A stretch of DNA of 64,000 nt from Halarcobacter sp. (GTDB lineage Bacteria > Campylobacterota > Campylobacteria > Campylobacterales > Arcobacteraceae): contig NZ_OY780939.1 of the NCBI RefSeq assembly GCF_963675975.1, forward strand, positions 620,001-684,000. The letters are read 5' to 3'. This document shows, piece after piece, positions 1-8,522 of this stretch. The notes below the pieces were generated by a model. It saw only the letters and a program-made list of their open reading frames with translations. It had not been told where the DNA came from and did not search any database. Made by a program: the position numbers and the translations under genes. How positions within the stretch are numbered: the stretch's first letter is position 1; each line of letters opens with the position of its first letter.

Positions 1-93
1 ACAATTATACTAGCCTTTATCCCCTTTTTTAGAAAAGATAAAAAAACCATACAAGATATATTGAGCAATAGTACTGTAGTAGAAGCAAAGTAA
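1..93 (+). CDS. C-terminal end of an RDD-like membrane protein (partial)
   Basis: The window opens inside a reading frame that runs from base 1 to a TAA at 91-93. The 30 visible residues start with a hydrophobic stretch ending in IPFF, followed by a charged tail containing RKDKKTIQDILSNSTVV. That tail resembles the C-terminus of RDD-family membrane proteins, where a last membrane helix is followed by a short 'K-tlhD-lagt-vv' segment. The following MFS gene begins directly after the stop, so the two are probably cotranscribed. The family call rests on this short tail only. Confidence 0.45.
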   Translation, partial: TIILAFIPFFRKDKKTIQDILSNSTVVEAK

Positions 94-1191
94 ATGCTTT
101 TTTTTAAACTATCAGCCTTTTATTTTTTTTATTTTGCTGCTGTTGGTGTTTATGTTATTTTTTTACCAAAAGTACTTCATGATTTAGGATACAATGCATT
201 AGAGATTGGATTTGTTTTTGCACTTGCTCCATTAATGCGATTTCTTACACCTTTTTTATTTTTAAAGCAAATAAAATTAAATCAAACAGTTTTTAAAACA
301 GCTTTGATTTTATCTGTTGTTTGTTCTATATCCTTTTATATTACTATTAATAACTTTTATGCCTTTATGATAAACAACGCCATACTTGGAGCTTCCTTAT
401 CTCTAATATTACCATACTTAGAAGTTACGGCAATAAAAATATTAGGAAAAGACAAATATGGTAAATCAAGACTATTTGGTTCAATAGGTTTTACAATAAT
501 ATCATTAATGCTAGGACAATTTTTAACACACCCATATGTAGCTTTACACTACTATCTTACAGTAAATGTATTAACTGTATTATTTGCTTTCTTACTTTTA
601 AGATATGATGATGTTAAGCATGATGAAAGTGTATCAGATGAACCTTTTTCGTTTTTCAAATATTGGCCTTTTTGGATTAGTATCTTTTTTATGCAATTAA
701 GTTTTGGTGGTTTTTATAACTTCTTTACAATCTATGAAACAGATAATGGAATATCTTTAGAGATGACTTCATATATGTGGTCTTTTGGTGTTATTTGTGA
801 AATTGTTTTATTTTATTATCAAGCACCATTATTAAAAAGAAATCTGCTAAATATAATAAAATTTTGTTTAGCTATTACAGTTCTTAGATGGTTTTTACTT
901 TATGCCTATCCGGATAATGTAACACTTGCTTTTTTAACGCAAAGTATTCATGCCTTTTCATTTGGCTTATATCATAGTGCTACAATTATGTTCTTATATA
1001 CTTTATATGCAAATAAAAAGCTTGCTCAACAGTTTATGTATGGAGTTGCTTATGGACTAGGTGGTTTTATGGGAGCTTTACTTGCAGGATGGTTATATGG
1101 TGAGTATCTATTTTTGTATTGTGCTATATTTACTCTTTTGGCTTTTATATTTATATCTAATAAAAAACTTGCGCTTCAGCAGGGCAACTAA
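94..1191 (+). CDS. MFS transporter (MFS_1-like / HcaT-type)
   Basis: This 365-residue protein is almost entirely hydrophobic, with about 12 predicted membrane segments and a charged central loop near residues 170-185 (KHDESVSDEP) separating two halves. The order of helices and the N-terminus (short Phe-rich helix, then VYVIFLPKVLHDLGY) resemble the MFS_1-like group that includes HcaT/nucleoside-type symporters. The substrate cannot be read from the sequence. The ATG directly abuts the stop of the upstream RDD-like gene, suggesting translational coupling. A bidirectional terminator hairpin follows. Confidence 0.75.
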   Translation: MLFFKLSAFYFFYFAAVGVYVIFLPKVLHDLGYNALEIGFVFALAPLMRFLTPFLFLKQIKLNQTVFKTALILSVVCSISFYITINNFYAFMINNAILGASLSLILPYLEVTAIKILGKDKYGKSRLFGSIGFTIISLMLGQFLTHPYVALHYYLTVNVLTVLFAFLLLRYDDVKHDESVSDEPFSFFKYWPFWISIFFMQLSFGGFYNFFTIYETDNGISLEMTSYMWSFGVICEIVLFYYQAPLLKRNLLNIIKFCLAITVLRWFLLYAYPDNVTLAFLTQSIHAFSFGLYHSATIMFLYTLYANKKLAQQFMYGVAYGLGGFMGALLAGWLYGEYLFLYCAIFTLLAFIFISNKKLALQQGN

Positions 1192-1211
1192 AAAGGGAAT
1201 CTACCCTTTTT
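1190..1211. terminator. Bidirectional terminator between convergent genes
   Basis: An inverted repeat AAAAAGGG / CCCTTTTT (8 bp arms, 6-nt loop) overlaps the stop of the MFS gene and precedes the end of the minus-strand hydrolase gene. A-rich and T-rich flanks allow it to act on both strands. Confidence 0.7.
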
Positions 1212-1215
1212 AATT

Positions 1216-1944
1216 TTAAAAAGTATCTTCTAGTATTTCAGAAAATCTTTTCCAAGAAGCTTTATCTGCCTCTTCATGATATTTTTTTGAACCAATTACA
1301 GTAAAGGCATGTGGTGCTCCACTATAAGTTAACATCTCATGTTTAATTCCTGTATTCTCCAATTCAACAGCTAAATTTGCAAACTCTTGCATACTAACAA
1401 CTTTATCAGCTGTTCCATGGAAAACTACGATATCACCTTTTGTTTTTGAATAATCTTGCCCTTTAGGAGTTTGAAGTCCACCATGAAAAGGGATAAATTT
1501 TTTAAGCTGTGCTCCTGATCTAGCCATTTCTAAAATAGCTGCTCCACCAAAACAATACCCTATTCCCACTGCATTAGATACATTTAAACCTTGTTTTTTA
1601 GCTTCATTAAATCCAGCATCAAGTAAAGTTCTCATTTTAACTCTATCTTTATAAAGTTCAGATGTTAATCTTTTTTTATCATCTATTTTCTCAGGTCTTA
1701 TGCCTTTTCCATATAAATCAACCGCAAAAGTTGCATAACCCATTTCATTTAACATTTTTGCTCTTTTTACTTCATAATCTGTTAAACCATCCCAATCATG
1801 AACTAAAAATACTAATGGGGCATTTTTAGAAGGAGAACTGATATATCCTTCATATTTTTTCCCATCAACTTCATATGTAACAAACTGTTCTGAGGCAAAT
1901 AAAAAGCCTGAAATAAATGCTAGTAAAGATAAGATTTTTTTCAT
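1216..1944 (-). CDS. Dienelactone hydrolase family protein, exported
   Basis: The 242-residue protein begins with a signal peptide (KKILSLLAFISGFLFAS), so it is probably periplasmic. It has the alpha/beta-hydrolase layout of the dienelactone hydrolase family: nucleophile Cys131 in GYCFGG, Asp180 in HGTADKV and His212 in PHAF form the expected Cys-Asp-His triad. Family members hydrolyse esters or lactones; the natural substrate here is unknown. It stands alone between a convergent MFS gene and a yaaA gene in the same direction 76 bases upstream. Confidence 0.85.
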   Translation of the reverse strand: MKKILSLLAFISGFLFASEQFVTYEVDGKKYEGYISSPSKNAPLVFLVHDWDGLTDYEVKRAKMLNEMGYATFAVDLYGKGIRPEKIDDKKRLTSELYKDRVKMRTLLDAGFNEAKKQGLNVSNAVGIGYCFGGAAILEMARSGAQLKKFIPFHGGLQTPKGQDYSKTKGDIVVFHGTADKVVSMQEFANLAVELENTGIKHEMLTYSGAPHAFTVIGSKKYHEEADKASWKRFSEILEDTF

Positions 1945-2020
1945 ATTAAGCCTTTAAAGATAATTTTAAAAAATATATTATCAATATAAACTTAACCGCT
2001 AATAATCAAAATAAACTAAT

Positions 2021-2758
2021 TTAAACAATATTCATCACTAATAATTTAACATTTTTTTTCTCTTGAATCTCATTTAGTTTTAATCCAGGAATTTGCATAT
2101 CCATAAACTCACTATGGTTTTGAATATTGTTTTTAGCTATCTCTTGTAAAAGTTTTCCTCTATAAAATTTAGCCCAGTGAGATACCACTTTTCCATCTTT
2201 TACAAATTTAAATGTAAGTACATTTGCTTTTTTTACTTTATAAAACTTTTCATAAAATCCTGCTCTTAAATCAATTACTTCTTCACCAATAAAAGCATCT
2301 AAGCTTTCAGTAAAGTTATCCATATAAAATTTTTCAACATTGATATTTGGAAGCTTTGCACCTTGTTTATATTTATAATCAGGAATTAAATCTTTTGCTA
2401 ATATAGGACCAAATAGATTTGAAAATAGTATTACATTTTCATCTATATATTTTTGTTCTACATTTGACAAACTATTATATTCTAAAGCATCAAAAGCAAC
2501 ACCGTTGTATCTATTAATTGCTTTCATAGTTGGTTTTTGTTTTAAGCTTTCTTTGTATTTCTCAACATCATCAAGCTTTTTTAATCCAAACCATTTTGAT
2601 AACTCTTCAATACTTGAGTTAGCTAATAAATCTTCATATATATTAAAAACATCTTCTCTTTTAGAAAATAGTTCAGGGAAACAAAAATTATCTTTACAAA
2701 ATGAAGCTTCTTCTCCTCCACTATTTTTTGTTTCAGCAGGAGCTAGTAGTATTTTCAT
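2021..2758 (-). CDS. yaaA: YaaA family peroxide-stress protein (UPF0246)
   Basis: The 245-residue protein has the UPF0246/YaaA signature from the N-terminus (MKILLAPAETK, compare MLILLSPAKTL in E. coli YaaA), the central 'nGvAFdaLey' and 'LFSNLFGPI' segments, and the late 'DLRAGFYEKFY' block. In E. coli YaaA lowers free iron and limits Fenton damage during peroxide stress; that role is inferred here. The start lies one base after the stop of the upstream membrane-protein gene (at 2760), so the two are probably translated from one mRNA. Confidence 0.85.
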   Translation of the reverse strand: MKILLAPAETKNSGGEEASFCKDNFCFPELFSKREDVFNIYEDLLANSSIEELSKWFGLKKLDDVEKYKESLKQKPTMKAINRYNGVAFDALEYNSLSNVEQKYIDENVILFSNLFGPILAKDLIPDYKYKQGAKLPNINVEKFYMDNFTESLDAFIGEEVIDLRAGFYEKFYKVKKANVLTFKFVKDGKVVSHWAKFYRGKLLQEIAKNNIQNHSEFMDMQIPGLKLNEIQEKKNVKLLVMNIV

Positions 2759-2759
2759 A

Positions 2760-3425
2760 TTAACCTCTTTTTTTATATTTTAAAATAAGTACACTTACAA
2801 CCATTATTGCAATTAAAATCCAAATAAATCTAATATCAAATTGACCTATAAAGTTTACAATCTCTTGTAAAAATAAACCCCATAAAGTCATAGAAATAAT
2901 AGTTGCTAAGAAAACGATAAATATAACAGTAAAATGCTTCATTCCAATTAAAAAACCAATAATTGACCCAACAATTGGACCAGTCATCCAAAAAGGAATA
3001 AAAACAAAAATAAACAATCCAAGTTTTCCATATTTTATAAATATTTCATTATGCTCTTCTTTCTTTTTTTGCACCCTTGAAAAGAAATCTTCCAATCTTT
3101 TTATCTTTAATACCCCATCAAAACTAAATACAAATAGTGAATATATTAAAGTTACAAGTATCATTTCAGCTAAAATATTAAATGCAATTACTTGAAAATG
3201 GGATAGATTTGAAGCATAACCAAAAGAGATTGCAGGAACTCTTCCAATAAATAAGTTAGTAAAAATCATTGTCGCAAGTTTACTAGAAGTGGCAGAATCA
3301 AAAAAATACATTATAATAAGAAATATACTTGTACTTAAAATCAAAATAATAGAAATGAGTAGAATTACTCCAGCTTTTGTACTAAAAATTTTTTTGATTA
3401 ACTCTTTATTCAACAAACTCACCAC
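2760..3425 (-). CDS. Small multidrug export protein family membrane protein
   Basis: This 221-residue polytopic protein shows the pattern of the Sm_multidrug_ex family: an N-terminal helix, a cytoplasmic linker rich in Lys/Glu (around RVQKKKEEHNE), then GKLGLFIFVFIPFWMTGPIVG, in which a Pro-rich motif in the membrane is characteristic. Transport function is only suggested by the family name. The start is uncertain: codons 1 and 2 are both GTG and TTGs follow. The frame overlaps the stop of the upstream SEC-C gene by about 20 bases, indicating coupling. Confidence 0.7.
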   Translation of the reverse strand: MVSLLNKELIKKIFSTKAGVILLISIILILSTSIFLIIMYFFDSATSSKLATMIFTNLFIGRVPAISFGYASNLSHFQVIAFNILAEMILVTLIYSLFVFSFDGVLKIKRLEDFFSRVQKKKEEHNEIFIKYGKLGLFIFVFIPFWMTGPIVGSIIGFLIGMKHFTVIFIVFLATIISMTLWGLFLQEIVNFIGQFDIRFIWILIAIMVVSVLILKYKKRG

Positions 3426-3819
3426 TATGATATAGCCAAAGATTATTTACCTTTACAAATTTACTTTTTTCTATAAAAGATACATCTATCGCTCCTTGAA
3501 ATAGTGTTGCTTTAAAAGTAACATAAGCTAAATCATCTGTTTCTTCAAAATTTAAAACTTCTAAACCTTTAAACTCAGTATGATCAAAAAAATCATGTAT
3601 AGACTTTTTCCATTCTTCAGTATCAGTTGTAAAATCTTTATTGTCTCTGTGGGTTGTATTAATTATATACTCTGAATCATTTGCAGCATAGGCACTATAT
3701 CTTGATTTCATTAATTCAAGTGCATTATTTGGGTTTTCTCCAAAATGAAAAACTCTACAACATTTTTTATATTTTTTTTGACTTCCACATGGGCAAAATG
3801 AATTTCCAGAAATTTTCAT
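3406..3819 (-). CDS. YchJ family SEC-C motif protein (UPF0225)
   Basis: The 137-residue protein starts with a SEC-C zinc-binding motif, Cys9-x-Cys11 and Cys20-Cys21 (CPCGS...KKCC). It continues with the YchJ signature LMKSRYSAYAANDSEYI and an NTF2-like beta-rich C-terminal half. The molecular role of YchJ proteins is not established; the SEC-C motif binds zinc and usually mediates protein contacts. It is the first gene of a minus-strand run with the small multidrug-export-like gene and yaaA. Confidence 0.85.
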   Translation of the reverse strand: MKISGNSFCPCGSQKKYKKCCRVFHFGENPNNALELMKSRYSAYAANDSEYIINTTHRDNKDFTTDTEEWKKSIHDFFDHTEFKGLEVLNFEETDDLAYVTFKATLFQGAIDVSFIEKSKFVKVNNLWLYHSGEFVE

Positions 3820-3871
3820 AGTTACAACCTATTTAGATTTTTCTTTTATTATAGCAAAAAGTTTTATAAGA

Positions 3872-3904
3872 GATGATATTTAGTTAAATAAACTAAATAT
3901 CATC
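3872..3904 (-). terminator. Rho-independent terminator of comEA-like gene
   Basis: A perfect 14-bp inverted repeat (GATGATATTTAGTT / AACTAAATATCATC, loop AAATA) lies 6 bases beyond the stop of the minus-strand comEA-like gene. A U-rich tract follows on that strand. Confidence 0.65.
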
Positions 3905-3910
3905 AAAGTT

Positions 3911-4150
3911 TTAATTTTTGTTTTGTTCTTTTATTTTAGATATTAATTTAGGACCAAAACCTTTAATTGTAGATAGATCATCTATACTATTAATTTTTGT
4001 ATTTTTTCTATACTCAATAATAGCCTCTGCTTTTTTTTCTCCAATTCCCTTAATTGCCATTAATTCCTCTTTTGATGCAGTATTAAAATCAACTGCTGAA
4101 AAAAGTAATGTCGACAAAAACAAAATACTTAAAACAAGTTTCTTAATCAT
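3911..4150 (-). CDS. ComEA-like helix-hairpin-helix DNA-binding protein, exported
   Basis: A 79-residue protein with a signal-like N-terminus (MIKKLVLSILFLSTLLFSA) followed by FNTASKEEL and two helix-hairpin-helix motifs, IKGIGEKKAEAII and IKGFGPKLISKI. This is the compact ComEA form of Gram-negative bacteria, which binds DNA in the periplasm during natural transformation. The start was set at the ATG preceded by AAGGAGCGAAT; an upstream in-frame ATG (4180) lacks a ribosome-binding site. It is a monocistron ending in a strong hairpin. Confidence 0.85.
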   Translation of the reverse strand: MIKKLVLSILFLSTLLFSAVDFNTASKEELMAIKGIGEKKAEAIIEYRKNTKINSIDDLSTIKGFGPKLISKIKEQNKN

Positions 4151-4213
4151 ATTCGCTCCTTTTAAAATAATAAATAACATTATATATTAATAATATTTAC
4201 AAAATTCTTTAGC

Positions 4214-4235
4214 AATTCTTTATTTATAAAGAATT
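4214..4235. repeat. Inverted repeat in divergent intergenic region
   Basis: AATTCTTTA and TAAAGAATT flank a 4-base centre between the divergent comEA-like gene and the unknown gene at 4296. With no gene ending here, an operator is more likely than a terminator. Confidence 0.35.
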
Positions 4236-4295
4236 TTATTATTTAGTTCTAATAACAATTATTATAAAATTTGTATAAAATTTAAAAGGTTAAAG

Positions 4296-4706
4296 ATGGA
4301 TAGTATAAATATCCCTTTAGAACTAGTTTCGAATATCTTATCAATTCTTATATTATTGGGGATTTTCTTTAGATATTATCAATATAAAAAAAAGTTAGAT
4401 GTTCTAAAAGCTTTGGATGATTTAAAAAATAAAAATCAATTAACACTTGAGGATAAAGAGTTTATAAACAAAAACTACAAAGATTATTCAGTACTATTAC
4501 AAAGAGATGAAGATAGATTAAAATTATTTTATCCTATATTTATTCTTATTGCTGGTGTATTACTTGCATTTTTATCTTTCCAAGAAGCAATGATACATAT
4601 AAACGTAATAGTAGTTGCTTATATCTACTTACAAGTGAATAAAATCCATGTAAGAAATTTTGTTAACTTTTTAAAAGAATTAAAAAATGAGAATGAAAAG
4701 GACTGA
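4296..4706 (+). CDS. Unrecognised small membrane protein
   Basis: I do not recognise this 136-residue protein. It has an N-terminal membrane helix (about residues 10-25, SNILSILILLGIFF), a basic/charged cytosolic segment (KKKLDVLKALDDLKNKNQL...), and two close membrane segments around residues 75-110 (YPIFILIAGVLLAFLSF and INVIVVAYIYL). A good ribosome-binding site (AAAAGG, 6 bases before the ATG) supports it. It is followed after 1 base by an unknown lysine-rich protein, probably in the same operon. Confidence 0.65.
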   Translation: MDSINIPLELVSNILSILILLGIFFRYYQYKKKLDVLKALDDLKNKNQLTLEDKEFINKNYKDYSVLLQRDEDRLKLFYPIFILIAGVLLAFLSFQEAMIHINVIVVAYIYLQVNKIHVRNFVNFLKELKNENEKD

Positions 4707-4707
4707 T

Positions 4708-5289
4708 ATGCTTTTTGATATATTTGGGAAAAGAGAAAGTAAAGTAGAATTTGTTGATAAAAAAAAGATAAAAACAAAAACTAACGAAGATAAAGAAGAA
4801 ACTAAAAAACAAAATATTGTGGAGAAAGAAACCAAAAAAAATGATTCTTCATTTGTTATTGAAAATGAACAAGTTACAAAAAAAGTTAAAACAAAAGAGG
4901 AAGACTCAATTATTGAAGAATGTACTGCCATAGGATTAGATACAAAAGATGATGTTAGAAGAGCTAGTAAAGGTTTTTTTAATAGTCGAAATGAAAAAAA
5001 AGCAGATGCATATAGAAAATTCCAAGCATATACTTCTACAATAACAGAACAAGAAAAAAGAAAAATAAAAAATCTAAGTTTTTTAGAGTTTAAAGAGAAA
5101 GAAAATCAAATATATACAACTCTTAGAAACGGTTTTGGACAATTTCTTTCTAAAGGTGCACATTTAGATGAAAGAACTAGAGAAATAATAGGATTTATTT
5201 TTGGAGATATAAACAAACTTCCATCAAAAGGTCATAGATATTGGTATTTTAAACTATATATTTGGCAAAGAAGAGAAGAGTTAGATTAA
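4708..5289 (+). CDS. Unrecognised lysine/glutamate-rich protein
   Basis: No family is recognised for this 193-residue protein. Its first ~70 residues are a low-complexity Lys/Glu/Thr-rich stretch likely to be disordered. The second half (from about ECTAIGLDT) is more ordered and ends with aromatic residues (GHRYWYFKLYIWQRREEL). The start at 4708 is chosen because AAAGGA precedes it; an in-frame ATG at 4687 would overlap the previous gene. It is paired with the small membrane protein upstream, so it may be a soluble partner. It overlaps the end of the convergent gene at 5281 by 9 bases. Confidence 0.6.
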   Translation: MLFDIFGKRESKVEFVDKKKIKTKTNEDKEETKKQNIVEKETKKNDSSFVIENEQVTKKVKTKEEDSIIEECTAIGLDTKDDVRRASKGFFNSRNEKKADAYRKFQAYTSTITEQEKRKIKNLSFLEFKEKENQIYTTLRNGFGQFLSKGAHLDERTREIIGFIFGDINKLPSKGHRYWYFKLYIWQRREELD

Positions 5290-5682
5290 GTCGTTTAATC
5301 TATCTCCATTATCATTTTTTATAACTTCAAAATCACATTTATATAAGGGATTTGATTTTAGAAAATCTATACAATCATAAATTGTCTTCTCTGGATCCTT
5401 TGCATATAAATAAAACTGCATCATCCCTTCACATATATCTACAGCTAAAAGAGCCGAACTATTTTCCTCTTCTAAAGCTTCTAAATGATTGTTTTCAAAT
5501 ACTGTAAAAAAAGCTATACAAGCTGGATCAGGGAACATAATATCATCAGCTGCATGAAATTCATGTTTTATTAGTACTAAATGGGGAAACTCATCCATTG
5601 TTTGAGGTAAATCTATATCATCTCTTACTCTTAACATTTGATTTAAATTTCCTGTATTTTCTAGGTACCATTTTTCTTCCAT
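5281..5682 (-). CDS. DUF695-like hypothetical protein
   Basis: A 133-residue soluble, acidic protein beginning EEKWYLENTGN. The layout (N-terminal W-Y segment, central LVLIKHEF, late 'fYlYakD..ktiydcidfLks') resembles DUF695 proteins, whose function is unknown. The start at 5682 has GGAGAA 4 bases upstream; an in-frame TTG at 5697 would overlap ung. It follows ung by about 8 bases and is probably cotranscribed with it. Confidence 0.6.
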   Translation of the reverse strand: MEEKWYLENTGNLNQMLRVRDDIDLPQTMDEFPHLVLIKHEFHAADDIMFPDPACIAFFTVFENNHLEALEEENSSALLAVDICEGMMQFYLYAKDPEKTIYDCIDFLKSNPLYKCDFEVIKNDNGDRLNDLI

Positions 5683-5690
5683 ATCTTCTC

Positions 5691-6341
5691 CTACCAAACT
5701 ATTGGTTCTTTGCCAATACTTTCTAATATCTTATTTGTCTCACTAAAATGTTTACAACCAAAGAAACCCCTATATGAAGATAAAGGGCTTGGATGTGGTG
5801 CTGTTAAAATATGATGTTTCTTTTCATCAATAAGTTTTGTCTTTGCAATTGCCGGACCACCCCAAAGTATGAATATAATATTTTCACAGTTTTTAGAGAT
5901 ATATTTAATAATATTGTCTGTAAATGTTTCCCACCCTAACTTGTGATGAGACTTAGGCTTTCCCTCCTCAACTGTTAAAATAGCATTTAAAAGTAAAACT
6001 CCTTGTTTTGCCCAAGGTGTCAAATCTCCATCTTGACACAAAGAGGGCTTACCTAAATCACTTTGAATCTCTTTTAAAATATTTTGCATAGAGGGTGGAT
6101 TTTTTATCTCTTTTGGAGTAGAAAAAGAAAAACCTTGGGCTTGACCTTTTCCATGATATGGATCTTGTCCTAAAATCACAACTTTTAAATCTTTTAAAGG
6201 GGTTTTTGAAAAAGCATTAAATATCAAATCTTTTGGAGGGAAAACAGTTGCTTCTAAATATCTCTTATCTATCTCTTTTTTTAATGAAATAAAATACTCT
6301 TTATTTCTCTGTTCATCTATTATCTCATCCCATGAATTCAT
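5691..6341 (-). CDS. ung: Uracil-DNA glycosylase (family 1)
   Basis: This 216-residue enzyme removes uracil from DNA in base-excision repair. It carries the family-1 motif GQDPYH (residues 58-63, Asp60 the water-activating base), GFSFS, the LLLNAILTVEEGKPKSH block, and the C-terminal HPSPLSSYRGFFGCKHF with the catalytic His. Length matches the family. The start at 6341 is preceded by TAAGG; the upstream in-frame ATG at 6371 has no such site. Confidence 0.97.
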   Translation of the reverse strand: MNSWDEIIDEQRNKEYFISLKKEIDKRYLEATVFPPKDLIFNAFSKTPLKDLKVVILGQDPYHGKGQAQGFSFSTPKEIKNPPSMQNILKEIQSDLGKPSLCQDGDLTPWAKQGVLLLNAILTVEEGKPKSHHKLGWETFTDNIIKYISKNCENIIFILWGGPAIAKTKLIDEKKHHILTAPHPSPLSSYRGFFGCKHFSETNKILESIGKEPIVW

Positions 6342-6427
6342 CGCTAACCTTAAATAAAAAATTCTATTCATTATTTATTAATAAAAATTTCAATACTATA
6401 CCATAAGTTTAAAAACAAAGGTTTAAA

Positions 6428-7018
6428 ATGAAAGCTTTTTTGATAGGTATAGGAGTTATAATCCTTGCTTTTTTAGCACTAATATTTACAAATATAAATA
6501 ATGTACCAACATTGGATGAAAATGTAAAAGCAAAATGGTCACAAGTACAAAATCAATATAAAAGAAGAGCTGATTTAATACCAAATTTAGTTTCTACAGT
6601 AAAAGGTTACGCAGAGCATGAAAAATCAACTTTAACAGAAGTAACAAATGCAAGAGCAAATGTAGGAAAACTAAATCTAACACCTGAAATGTTATCAAAT
6701 CCAGCTTTATTTAATCAATTTGAGAAAGCTCAAGGAGCATTAAGTTCTGCACTATCAAGACTTATGTTAGTTGTTGAAAAATATCCTGATTTAAAAGCAA
6801 ATAAAAATTTTATAGCCTTACAATCTCAACTTGAAGGAACTGAAAATAGAATTGCAGTTGCTAGAAAAGATTATATTGAAACTGTAAGAGTGTATAACTT
6901 AGAACTTAGAACTTTTCCTGGGAAAATTATTGCTTCAATTTTTTATCCAGAAGCTAAAATAAAAGAAACATTTACAGCAACACAACAAGAACAAGAAGCA
7001 CCAAAAGTTCAATTCTAA
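6428..7018 (+). CDS. LemA family protein
   Basis: The 196-residue protein has one N-terminal membrane helix (residues 4-22) and the hallmark LemA segment KAKWSQVQNQYKRRADLIPN, followed by long helices forming a coiled coil. LemA proteins are membrane-anchored with the bulk outside the cytoplasm; their biochemical role is unclear. It is the first gene of a three-gene operon with two TPM-domain proteins, a widespread arrangement. AAAGG precedes the ATG. Confidence 0.92.
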   Translation: MKAFLIGIGVIILAFLALIFTNINNVPTLDENVKAKWSQVQNQYKRRADLIPNLVSTVKGYAEHEKSTLTEVTNARANVGKLNLTPEMLSNPALFNQFEKAQGALSSALSRLMLVVEKYPDLKANKNFIALQSQLEGTENRIAVARKDYIETVRVYNLELRTFPGKIIASIFYPEAKIKETFTATQQEQEAPKVQF

Positions 7019-7019
7019 T

Positions 7020-7910
7020 ATGAAAAAATTTTTATTTCTAATATTAACTATACTATTTGTGCAAAATATACTTTTTGCACAAATTGAATTTCCCCAATTA
7101 ACAGGAAGAATAGTTGATGAGGCTAATATTTTATCTACAGATAAAAAAGAAGCTCTTATAAATATTTTAGAAAAAAATGAAAAACAAACCTCAAATCAAA
7201 TTGTAGTTGTAATCCTAAAATCTTTAAATGGTTATGATATTGCAGATTATGGATATCAACTTGGAAGATACTGGAAAATTGGACAAAAAGAGAAAAACAA
7301 CGGAGTATTATTAATAGTCTCAATGGCAGAAAAAAAACTCCGAATTGAAGTTGGTTATGGTTTAGAAGGGGTTTTAACTGATAAAATTTCCCATGAGATT
7401 ATAGAATATATAATAAAACCAGAGTTTAGAAAGGCCAACTTCTACAAAGGGATTCATAAAGGCATAAACTCTATAATTGAAGCCACAAAAGGTGAATATA
7501 AAGCTGAAAATTACAATATCCCAAGTGAAAATAATATAAACTGGTTTTTTCTATATTTTGCACTGATATTTGTGTCACCAATATTAGCAACATTTAGTAA
7601 AGCACTTAAAAGCCAAACACTTCTTAAAATATTTCGTTCATCAATGCTAGGTGGATTTGCAGGGGCATTTTCAGTTGTATTTTTTAACAGCTTTATTATC
7701 TCCTTCATCATTTTTCTAATAATCTCAATAATAATATTCATAAACACTAAAAAAGTATCATTTGATAACCATTCCAACTCTTCTTATAATTCTAATTCAG
7801 GTGGTTTTTATACAGGAAGTACAGGTGGATTTGGTGGAGGATTTTCTTCTGGTGGATTCAGCGGTGGCGGTGGAAGTTTTGGTGGCGGTGGAGCTAGTGG
7901 AGGATGGTAA
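7020..7910 (+). CDS. TPM-domain protein, YgcG family
   Basis: The 296-residue protein has a signal peptide (KKFLFLILTILFVQNILFA), a TPM domain (about residues 25-155; GRIVDEANILS, NNGVLLIVSMAEKKLRIEVGYGLEGVLTD), two to three membrane helices (about 175-240), and a Gly/Ser-rich tail ending GGGGASGGW. This is the classic YgcG architecture. TPM domains are thin periplasmic folds linked to photosystem repair in plants and to LemA partners in bacteria; function here is unknown. Two bases separate it from lemA. Confidence 0.9.
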   Translation: MKKFLFLILTILFVQNILFAQIEFPQLTGRIVDEANILSTDKKEALINILEKNEKQTSNQIVVVILKSLNGYDIADYGYQLGRYWKIGQKEKNNGVLLIVSMAEKKLRIEVGYGLEGVLTDKISHEIIEYIIKPEFRKANFYKGIHKGINSIIEATKGEYKAENYNIPSENNINWFFLYFALIFVSPILATFSKALKSQTLLKIFRSSMLGGFAGAFSVVFFNSFIISFIIFLIISIIIFINTKKVSFDNHSNSSYNSNSGGFYTGSTGGFGGGFSSGGFSGGGGSFGGGGASGGW

Positions 7911-8521
7911 TGTATTTAAATATAAATGAGAAAGAACAAATTCAAGAAGAGATTAAAAATCTTGAGAAAAAAAGTTCAGCAGAACTTGTAGCTGTTATTA
8001 CTAAATATTCATCTTCATATAGATTTGAAATATTGGTATTTTCACTATTGATTTCTACACTTATATCTATTGTTTTACTTTTTACAGATACAAGTACAAT
8101 CAAATTTTTTCAAATACAAGTATTAACTTTTTTTGCTTTATACTTTTGTATAAGTAATTTTAAAAAGATACTTCTTCTTTTTCTTCCTAAAAAATACAAA
8201 TATGAAAAAGCCTCAATCAATGCAAAAAAAGAGTTTTATAATTTAGGAATAAAAGATACAAAAACAAAACAAGGAATTATGTTTTATGTATCAATTGAAG
8301 AAAAATATGTTGAGATTATTACAGATACTGGAATTAAATCAAAAATCTCTGATAATTATTGGCAAGATATTGTAAATGAATTTATCAAAGATGTTAAAAA
8401 TAATCAATTTTCAAAAGGTTATAAAAAAGCAATTAAAGAGTGTAGTGATACATTGATCAAAAACTTTCCAATCCAAGAAAATGATGAAAATGAATTAAGC
8501 AATGAAGTAATAGAGCTTTAA
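7910..8521 (+). CDS. Second TPM-domain membrane protein
   Basis: This 203-residue protein begins with a TPM-like segment (NEKEQIQEEIKNLEKKSSAELVAVI), has two membrane helices (about residues 38-85), and continues the TPM fold after them (QGIMFYVSIEEKYVEIITDTGI, Kdvknnqf..GykkAI). The membrane pair is thus inserted inside the domain. The start at 7910 overlaps the stop of the preceding gene (taATG) and has GGAGG 6 bases upstream; an ATG two codons earlier is too close. It completes the LemA-TPM-TPM operon. Confidence 0.82.
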   Translation: MYLNINEKEQIQEEIKNLEKKSSAELVAVITKYSSSYRFEILVFSLLISTLISIVLLFTDTSTIKFFQIQVLTFFALYFCISNFKKILLLFLPKKYKYEKASINAKKEFYNLGIKDTKTKQGIMFYVSIEEKYVEIITDTGIKSKISDNYWQDIVNEFIKDVKNNQFSKGYKKAIKECSDTLIKNFPIQENDENELSNEVIEL

Positions 8522-8522
8522 A

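Noticed and set aside
2505-2783. Plus-strand open frame opposite yaaA
   Set aside because: Antisense shadow of a conserved gene, without family features or ribosome-binding site.
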